Source: Prorocentrum cordatum (lineage: Eukaryota; Sar; Dinophyceae; Prorocentrales; Prorocentraceae). Taken from it: 64,000 nt of DNA. Of this stretch, positions 56,715 through 64,000 are shown piece after piece; the first letter of the stretch is position 1, and every line of letters starts with the position of its first letter. The stretch spans positions 415,918 through 479,917 of the forward strand of contig CAUYUJ010019948.1 of assembly GCA_963575745.1 (NCBI GenBank), written 5' to 3'. The notes beneath the pieces were generated by a model. The model did no database searches. It had not been told where the DNA came from and worked only from the letters and a program-made list of their open reading frames with translations. The translations under genes were made by a program, and so were the position numbers.

Positions 56715-58350
56715 TCAGCCTCAGCCTGCCTCAGCCTCAGCCTGCCTCAGCCTCAGCCTGCCTCAGCCTCAGCCTCAGCCTGCTTCAGCCTCAGCCTCAG
56801 TCTGCCTTCAGCCTCGGCCTCAGCCTCAGCCTGCCTCAGCCTCAGCCATCAGCCTCAGCCTCAGCCTCAGCCTGCCTCAGCATCAGCCTGCCTCAGCCTC
56901 AGCCTCAGCCTGCCTCAGCCTCAGCCTCAGCCTGCTTCAGCCTCAGCCTCAGTCTGCCTCAGCCTCGGCCTCAGCCTCAGCCTGCCTCAGCCTCAGCCTG
57001 CATCAGCCTCAGCCTCAGCCTCAGCCTGCCTCAGCATCAGCCTGCCTCAGCCTCAGCCTCAGCCTGCCTCAGCCTCAGCCTCAGCCTGCTTCAGCCTCAG
57101 CCTCAGTCTGCCTTCAGCCTCGGCCTCAGCCTCAGCCTGCCTCAGCCTCAGCCTGCATCAGCCTCAGCCTCAGCCTCAGCCTGCCTCAGCATCAGCCTGC
57201 CTCAGCCTCAGCCTCAGCCTCAGCCTCAGCCTCAGCCTCAGCCTGCTTCAGCCTCAGCCTGCCTTCAGCCTCAGCCTCAGTCTGCCTGCAGCCTCGGCCT
57301 CGGCCTCAGCCTGCAGCCTCAGCCTCAGCCTGCCTCAGCCTCAGCCTCAGCCTGCTTCAGCCTCAGCCTCAGTCTGCCTTCAGCCTCGCCTCAGCCTCAG
57401 CCTGCCTCAGCCTCAGCCTGCATCAGCCTCAGCCTCAGCCTCAGCCTCAGCCTCAGCCTCAGCCTCAGCCTCAGCCTCAGCCTGCAGCCTCAGCCTCAGC
57501 CTCTGCAGCCTCAGCCTCAGCCTCAGCCTCAGTCAGCCTCAGCCTCAGCCTGCCTCAGCCTCAGCCTGCATCAGCCTCAGCCTCAGCCTCAGCCTGCCTC
57601 AGCATCAGCCTGCCTCAGCCTCAGCCTCAGCCTGCCTCAGCCTCAGCCTCAGCCTGCTTCAGCCTCAGCCTCAGTCTGCCTTCAGCCTCGGCCTCAGCCT
57701 CAGCCTGCCTCAGCCTCAGCCTGCATCAGCCTCAGCCTCAGCCTCAGCCTGCCTCAGCCTCAGCCTGCCTCAGCCTCAGCCTCAGCCTGCCTCAGCCTCA
57801 GCCTCAGCCTGCTTCAGCCTCAGCCTCAGTCTGCCTTCAGCCTCGGCCTCAGCCTCAGCCTGCCTCAGCCTCAGCCTGCATCAGCCTCAGCCTCAGCCTC
57901 AGCCTGCCTCAGCATCAGCCTGCCTCAGCCTCAGCCTCAGCCTGCCTCAGCCTCAGCCTCAGCCTGCTTCAGCCTCAGCCTCAGTCTGCCTTCAGCCTCG
58001 GCCTCAGCCTCAGCCTGCCTCAGCCTCAGCCTGCCTCAGCCTCAGCCTCAGCCTGCCTCAGCCTCAGGAATTCTGGGAACTCGCCTCAGCCTCAGCCTCA
58101 GCCTGCATCAGCCAAAGCCTCAGTCTGCCTTGAGCCCTCGGCCTCAGCCTCAGCCTGCCTCAGCCTCAGCCTGCATCAGCCTCAGCCTCAGCCTCAGCCT
58201 GCCTCAGCCTCAGCCTGCCTCAGCCTCAGCCTCAGCCTGCCTCAGCCTCAGCCTCAGCCTGCTTCAGCCTCAGCCTCAGTCTGCCTTCAGCCTCGGCCTC
58301 AGCCTCAGCCTGCCTCAGCCTCAGCCTGCCTCAGCCTCAGCCTCAGCCTG
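56715..58350. repeat. CAGCCT hexamer satellite with higher-order repeats
   Basis: Over 1.6 kb of CCTCAGCCTCAGCC with regular TGCCTCAG, TGCATCAG and TCTGCCTTCAGCCTCGGCCT interruptions. The last phrase recurs near 56801, 57107, 57375, 57673, 57829, 57984 and 58281, giving higher-order units of roughly 155 bp and multiples. The 485-codon plus-strand frame (Ser/Ala/Leu/Gln/Pro) is a by-product. Confidence 0.95.
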
Positions 58351-58351
58351 C

Positions 58352-58855
58352 CTCAGCATTCAAAATGTGGCCCGGGAATGGAGTTCTGGGAACTCGAAGA
58401 ACACGAAGTGGCCTACAGTTGGCTCCGGGCATTCAAAATCATGCCCAGGAATGGAGTTCTGGGAACTCGAAGATCACGAAGTGGCCTACAGTTGGCTCCG
58501 GGCATCCAAAATGTGGCCCGGGAATGGAGTTCTGGGAAATCGAAGAGCACGAAGTGGCCTACAGTTGGCTCCGGGCATCCAAAATGTGGCCCGGGAATGG
58601 AGTTCTGGGAACTCGAAGAGCACGAAGTGGCCTACAGTTGGCTCCGGGCATCCAAAATGTGGCCCGGGAATGGAGTTCTGGGAAGTCGAAGAGCACGAAG
58701 TGGCCTACAGTTGGCTCCGGGCATCCAAAATGTGGCCCGGGAATGGAGTTCTGGGAAGTCGAAGAGCACGAAGTGGCGTACAGCAGGCTCCGGGCATTCA
58801 GAATGTGGCCCGGGAATGGAGTTCTGGGAAATCGAAAAGCACGAAGTGTGTGACT
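58352..58855. repeat. 73-bp tandem repeat, seven units
   Basis: Unit starts (CCGGGCAT) fall at 58425, 58498, 58571, 58644, 58717 and 58790, exactly 73 bp apart. Each carries AAAATGTGGCCCGGGAATGG, AGTTCTGGGAA and CACGAAGTGGCCTACAGTTG. All three plus-strand frames stay open through the array. It begins directly at the end of the CAGCCT satellite; GGAATTCTGGGAACTC inside that satellite (58069-58084) is a stray piece of the unit. Confidence 0.95.
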
Positions 58856-60860
58856 GTATGCGAAAAACGATCCCCCCCCGGCAAACCCCAACGGCCCCCC
58901 AACGGCCCCCAACGGCTGCCCAGACCCCCCTGTGGAGTAATGTGCTGCTCTCTTTTTAGCCCATTAGAAACCTATCAGTCTTCGATGTTAGGTAAAATGC
59001 GCGCGGCGCTAGGGCGAAAGCCACAGTTTGAAAACGACCCGCCCTTCATTTGTGAAGCTGTTGCAAATTCTTATGCTTCAGGGTCGTGAGTGGAGAGGAC
59101 GTCTCAGGCGAAACACCCGGCCCGCCCAAAAAACTGGCCTCGGGGTGGGTGCGACAGGGAGAAATTATTTACCAGGAAATGGAATGGAGGAGGATGATGA
59201 TGATGACGACGACGATGACGACGATGAGGACAGAAGCAAGGGATGGGAGGAGGGAGGAGGGGGAGGAGGCAAGTGGGACGCGGAAAACGAGGACCCAACA
59301 CCACAGGATGGTTGGGAAAAGCGATCTCGACTGGACCTCAAAACCATCGGGTCCGAATTCGAAAGGACGGTTCCGCCCGAGACATGAGCAAAACAATGCC
59401 TGAACAGAACATTGTATTGGGGCCACGCGGCCTAACGGGTCCCTTTGACACTTCCTCTCTTGTCGCGGGCGCAACGCCGCTGACAACAATGTGCTGGGGC
59501 CCCATCGCCTAACGGGAGGCGCTGCATTTAGGCCGAACTTTCGTAGCGGCGAAGTACAATTCACCCCCCCTCGACCCAACACCGCACTTCCCCGCGGTGC
59601 GCTCCTCGAGGCAGCCGTCAAGCGTCGGGAAGGCGGCCGCGCGGCGGCCCTCCTCACGCCGGCGTGACCCGGCCTTTCCTCTCCTCCCCCCCTCCCCCGT
59701 CCCCATACGCCCTCGCCGCCGCCGCGCTCGCCGCTCGTCGCCGCCGCCGCCGCCGCGCACGTCGCCGCCACCCTCCCTTCGACGCCAACGCAGCAGCCGC
59801 CGCGCCAGCCTCTGGGCGCCCCTGCTCGGGCTGTGGAGGCCGCCCCGCCTCCTCCGTCGCATCGCGTGCCTCGGCTCGCCCAGCAGGGCGGCGCGGGAAT
59901 GGCCATGGGAGGTTCGGCGGCGCGCAAGTGAGAAGGGGCGGGCCTTCTCGGAAGGCGGCGGGGCTTCTGAGAAGCCCTCCGACCTTCTTGGAAGCCTTCC
60001 GAACCCTCTGAGAAGGCCCACCCCCTCTGCCCGAGGGATGTAAGGATCAGGCGAGGTCTAACCGACCCCTGTCGTGACGAGCCCCTCACCGAGGCTCCCC
60101 TCTGGCCGCCTGCCTACGCTTTGGAACGAGGCGAGCGGGTCGTCACCGAAGAGGTCAACCTGCCGAAGGTCGGGCAGGCCGCCCTTGCAAGCCTGAAAGG
60201 ATGGAGGGGTAGGAGATCGGACGCGGCTGGCTTCCTCGGCGCTGGGAGCGACCATGCATCGAGGAGTGCGCCGGGTGGCGTGGCCAAAAGCGGCGGGGAC
60301 AATCCACGAGACAACTCACGAGGCAATCCACGCGACAAACTCACGTGACCATGCGATGCGTAGTGTATGAACGAACAACTCAGAGTCAGAACGAGCATTG
60401 CCGTTTCGAAGCGATCTGTCTTTGCGCGCAACAATTGTCACACATTCCCCTCTGGGTCTCGATCGCCCCCGTGGGTCGCGGCCGCCGCTGAGCCGCGGGC
60501 CGGCTCCGCTCGCTGCGCTGGCTGCGTTGGCTCCTCGGCCACGATGCCCCTGTCGCCCACCGCGCCCGCGAGGCTGTGTCGAAGGCCGCCGCGGCCAGTG
60601 CCGACCGACGAGGCCCTGTGAGGAATGCGCGGGTTTCCCCAGTGCTGTGGCGGCGGCGATGTCGGTTTGGGGTGGTAATGGGTGGTAGGTGGTGAGTGGT
60701 GGGTGGGTGGGTGGGCGGGTGACACGTGGCCTCCTCTTCCTTTCTCCTCCCCGTCCTCTTCCGCCTTTTCTTCCTCCATCCATTTTCCTGTTCGGAACGG
60801 AGCGGGACGGAAGCCGGCTAGTGGCTCCGCGAGGGAACTGCCAGGGGGGGCCTAAGCCCA
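58856..60860. other. no gene recognised; GATGAC tract and GC-rich stretch
   Basis: Holds a GATGATGACGACGACG tract (59185-59240), two similar GGGGCC(A/C)...GCCTAACGGG phrases near 59420 and 59500, and a GC-rich stretch (59550-59990) with CTTCTCGGAAGGC/CTTCTGAGAAGCC short inverted units near 59945-60020. Open frames are Arg/Pro/Ala-rich on both strands and unsupported. Confidence 0.4.
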
Positions 60861-60861
60861 C

Positions 60862-63258
60862 TCATTTGTTGATGTATCCGTTGTTGATGTACTCCTCTCT
60901 TAAGGTACCCCGCACGGGTGATTTTGCCACCTGCACCCAACTTCCATGGCCAATTGTCTGCACATGCTGCTTGATATCGTCTGCCCAACGAATCTTTGGT
61001 CGTCCCGGGTTGACGACAGCAGGTCAAGGTGCGGCTTCCAACTTATCACCTGTGCCGGCCATTCTGAAGCCTCCGTGTTGGCTACTCTCTGCGCCCATGC
61101 CAATTTTTCCTGTCAGTAGTCCATGGCCCAGTTGTCCATCTTGTATGGCTGCATCCGTCGCGTTGCGTCGAGGGTCGCACGCTTGATCCAATCTTGCCAA
61201 GGCTCGAGCAGGGCATCGTCGACAGCGTTCGGCGGTGGGGTGAGTTGATGCCGGTCTTCTCGGTACGTGCACGATCACGCGGAGCATCTGAACCTGTATG
61301 TTGTTCAACCTCTGTTGCAAATCCTGTGTTAACGTCCAACTTTCGCTTCCGTACAATTGGTCGGAGTGATCGTGCCACTGAAGAGCCGGAGCCGGTCGCG
61401 TAGATAATGGGACCTGTCGGTGAGCTTTTCTTTCAGCAGGTGGAACTTTCTTCAGGAAGTGGCGATGCTGTTGTCGAGTTCTGCTGGGTGTTGTCAAACA
61501 AGTTTTCGCTTCCCCAAATATTTCGTGTAACGGTAGGGCGGTAGGTACAAACCGAAACGGAACAACGTCGCCTCTGAGTCAAAGGGAAGCCCCTTCCCTT
61601 TCTTCCCTTCCCCGCCAGGGGGGGGCGGGGGGGTCCCGGGGGAGGTCCCGGAGGGGGTAGCGGGGGGGGTCCTGGGTCAGATACGCCGCCCTCGCGGCGT
61701 CGCTTCTGTCCCTTCCCTACAGCCTTCTCCTCCACTGCGCCCGTCGCTTTCTCTCCTGTCGTGCAACCTTTTCCTTCAGCGTGTCGGTACAAACCGAAAC
61801 GGAACAACGTCGCCTCTGAGTCAAAGGGAAGCCTCTTCCCTTTCTTCCCTTCCCCGCCAGGGGAGGGGGTCCCGGGGGGGTAGCGGGGGGGGTCCTGGGT
61901 CAGATACGCCGCCCTCCCGGCGTCGCTTCTGTCCCTTCCCTACAGCCTTCTCCTCCACTGCGCCCGTCGCTTTCTCTCCTGTCGTGCAACCTCTTCCTTA
62001 AGCGTGTCGGTACAAACCGAAACGGAACAACATCCTCTTCCTCCTCCTCCCCCTTCTCTCCCTTTTCCATTCCTCCTCCTCCTCCTCTTCCTCCTCCTCT
62101 TGCTTCTCCTCCCCCCTTCTCCTCCTCCTTCTCCTCCTCCTCCTCTTCCTCCTCCCCCCCTCTCCCCCCCTTTGCCGTCGAGAGCCGATGCCTCCAGGGT
62201 CGGCGGCACAAGCCGTAAGGCCCGCGCAATATTTCGTGCAACGGTAGGGCGGTATAACTTCGATTGTCATGTTGTCAACATGTACAGTTGCTGGTGGCCG
62301 TTGTCTGTGCGTACACCCATGACCATCATGTAAGTTGTTCGTTTTGCTCGGATGTAGTTGGGGGCCGACGCGCGAGGCGCGCGTGTTCAGGTCAGACAGC
62401 ATGCTTGCGACGTGGTTCGCAGAAGACGATACCAGCAAAGTATCGTCGGCGAAGCGTATGTCGGTGAGTCTGGACCGCGTCTGGTCATCCAGGTGGATGC
62501 CGATCTTCTGCTGTTCCCAGCGTGATTTAAGAATGCGCATCACGTGTTCCGTCGCACTGTTGAAGAGTAGTAGAGAGCTGAGAGGGTCACCTTATTTAAG
62601 TCCACGCTGTATAGTGAAGTGTTTGCTGGTGCGGTCAGTGCGGACCGACGCTGTTTGGTTGGAGTACAGCTTTGCCAGCTAACTTATGTATGATCGTTGG
62701 AGTCCTTGTTCGGCAAGTGCTGCCCAGATGCTCGCGTGCGTGACGCTGTCGAAAGCCTTCTTGAAATCGACCGTTGCTGCCCATCAAGGTAGTTGCCACT
62801 CGTCGGCCGTCTCTTGCAATACAGAGGGTGTGAATAGGTAGTCGGTGGTGCTCCGGCCAGATCGAAAGCCAGCTTGATCGACGCTCTGGTGGGAGTCGAG
62901 AAATTTATGTAGTCTGTTGTAGATGAGCCTTGGGAACAGCTTGTAAAGCAGCGGGATGGTGGCAATCGGCCTGTAGTTTTCCGGCAGCCTGGAACCCCCA
63001 CTTTTGAATAGAACTTTGATGTCGGTGTGTGACCATGCCGTAGGAGGCGTGCGTGGTGCTAGGATGGCGTTGAAGACCGCCAGGAGACTTGATCGTAGCG
63101 CCTCGCCTCCTTCTTTGATCATCTCGGCGCTGATGCCTCTGGTGTCGGGTGCCTTGTTATTCTTCAGCTGTCGGAGTGCTTCGCGTAGTTCGTTGTCGGT
63201 GATTGGTGGGACAGTTTCGTCGTCGGTGTCGTCGTCGTCGTCGTCGGTCTCGCCCTAA
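60862..63258 (-). mobile_element. non-LTR (LINE) retrotransposon, 5'-truncated and inactive
   Basis: In minus-strand order: DNELREALRQLKNNKAPDTR and GISAEMIKEGG (finger motif), NYRPIATIPLLYKLFPRLIY, VDQAGFRSGRSTTDYL, WAATVDFKKAFDSVTHASIW (first catalytic Asp), RGLK-stop-GDPLSS, and LTDIRFADDTLLVSSS (FADD catalytic motif near 62450). After an insertion come LKEKLTDRSHYLRDRLRLFS, LYGSESWTLTQDLQQRLNNI and GRPKIRWADDIKQHVQTIGH. The 3' end carries a repeated ATCAACAACGG-type tail. Stops TGA (near 62782), TAG (near 62680) and TAA (near 62595) interrupt one otherwise unshifted frame, and further frameshifts follow the insertion. Confidence 0.8.
61518..62254. mobile_element. 0.7-kb insertion in the LINE with 26-bp flanking direct repeats
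   Basis: ATATTTCGTG(T/C)AACGGTAGG plus GCGGTA occurs at 61518-61543 and 62229-62254, each carrying the LINE codons for PPYR(Y/C)TKY. One copy is therefore a duplication made by the insertion. The inserted 61544-62228 consists of two units starting GGTACAAACCGAAACGGAAC (61544, 61786) plus a diverged third (62009). Each holds CCCTTCCCTTTCTTCCC, G-runs, and CCTACAGCCTTCTCCTCCAC. In the third, a TCC tract replaces the middle. No coding capacity is recognised. Confidence 0.7.
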
Positions 63259-63339
63259 TGGAAAAACTCCTCCTCGTCGCACCACCAGACGTGTCGCCTG
63301 AGACTTCCTCACAACTTCTGACCAGCTGGGAACCTCAAA

Positions 63340-63960
63340 CAAGTACACGGATGGAGAACAAGTCGTTTTCAAAATGTGGCGCTCGCCCTAAGTTAGGTCC
63401 TAAGTACTTCCGACAGAAAACAAGGGTGGAGGGCGGAAAGTTCTAAATGCGGATCTCGCCTTGGCGCCGCGCGCACAGAAGGCATTCAACAGCTGCAAGG
63501 ATGGAGGGCGGAGGCTCTCGCTGAGCGCCGCGCACATTCATCTGACATGGCCAGGAGGAAGCAAGGCAAATCCTTTTCCGAAATCAGGAGCTCGCCTGAT
63601 GCCCTTCGAAATGCACGGCCCGAAACGTAAACACGTGCGCATCTACAAGGATGGAGAGCGAATCACTTTCTGAGTTCGGGCTTGCTCGTGGTAGCCGACA
63701 ATTTCACATAACGCCTGAATCTGTCGAATTGTGCGACAGCTGCAAGGACGGAGGGCAATTCATTTTCAAAATGGGGCGTTTGCTTGATGTGTCCTCAAAA
63801 CTTACGGCCCGAAGCAAGAGTGAAATACAACAACTGGACGGATGCAAGGTGGCCCGTGTTCAAAGCTGGGCTGTTGCTGCACATCAGTTTTGATTTCTGG
63901 TCCTAGCGGGCTCCTCGAGCAGCACCTTTTAAAAACAAGGCTCTTGCCTGAATGGCTGGC
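63340..63960. repeat. degenerate ~70-100-bp repeat, GCAAGGATGGAGGGCG type
   Basis: The anchor (G/A)CAAGG(A/G)(T/C)GGAG(G/A)GCG occurs near 63423, 63493, 63645 and 63743, usually followed by TTTTCAAAATGGGGCG or TTTTCCGAAATCAGGAGCTC and by CTTACGGCCCGAA. Too diverged for a firm unit length. No gene is supported to the end of the window. Confidence 0.5.
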
Positions 63961-64000
63961 CAGTGGGCCGCTCGTCTTTCGACAGAACGTAATGTAAAGC

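Noticed and set aside
56676-59089. Large plus-strand Ser/Ala/Gln-rich proteins
   Set aside because: They are direct translations of the CAGCCT and 73-bp repeats, with alternative frames equally open and no non-repetitive domain.
61300-61330. CTGTTGCAAATCC near 61309 and GAAGCTGTTGCAAATTC near 59047 as further dyad copies
   Set aside because: They lack the right arm (CAGC), so I did not count them with the motif.

Overview
The window reads as nuclear DNA of a core dinoflagellate (a Prorocentrum-like genome is my best guess, from memory of protein families and not from any search). The reasons are: nearly every believable coding block lies on the minus strand, as in dinoflagellate unidirectional gene arrays; coding blocks are separated by very long microsatellites and palindromic repeat arrays; introns lack clear GT-AG borders; and several protein types are ones I associate with dinoflagellates (a CDK-like kinase fused to a 2-oxoglutarate oxygenase-like domain, a tyrosine-recombinase retroelement with a methyltransferase-like tail, an HU/histone-like protein, a hAT-like protein). 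I see no rRNA, tRNA, CRISPR array, bacterial-style operon or complete spliced-leader sequence.

Layout. 1-5.4 kb: repeats and microsatellites, with two perfect hairpins at 4.14-4.25 kb. 5.4-8.5 kb: a decayed tyrosine-recombinase retroelement (RNase H, recombinase, methyltransferase-like). 9.1-12.5 kb: a three-exon kinase/oxygenase gene with a repeat-filled intron. 13.2-28.3 kb: a very GC-rich, stop-poor segment of repetitive Asp/Ala/Gly/Pro-rich reading frames. It is bracketed by copies of a ~120-bp direct repeat and contains a 1.5-kb AT-rich island. 28.3-31.3 kb: a ~1,100-codon conserved-looking gene with one frameshift. 32.4-47 kb: small genes or gene fragments (Cys-rich protein, HU-like protein, two decayed paralogues, WW-like, GIY-YIG-like and S24-like proteins) embedded in arrays of a TGTTAGAGCTC palindromic repeat. 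A block of nested CAATCGATTG palindromes sits at 37.6-38.4 kb. 48-51.8 kb: a hAT-like gene plus a C-terminal module split by an A57/T57 tract. 52.1-55.6 kb: a degenerate AT-richer satellite. 55.9-58.9 kb: CCCCAAGAGG, TCC, CAGCCT and 73-bp tandem repeats. 60.9-63.3 kb: a dead LINE with a 0.7-kb insertion in it.

Two DNA-level signals look most worth following. One is an 11-bp dyad, GCTG-NNN-CAGC (mostly GCTGTTGCAGC on the plus strand), that recurs inside almost every minus-strand gene, always in the same orientation and in all three codon phases. The other is the pair of palindromic repeat families at 33-47 kb. The genes show no obvious shared pathway; what they share is strand, repeat environment and the dyad. 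Exon ends, frameshift positions and repeat periods were read by eye and are approximate unless a base position is stated.
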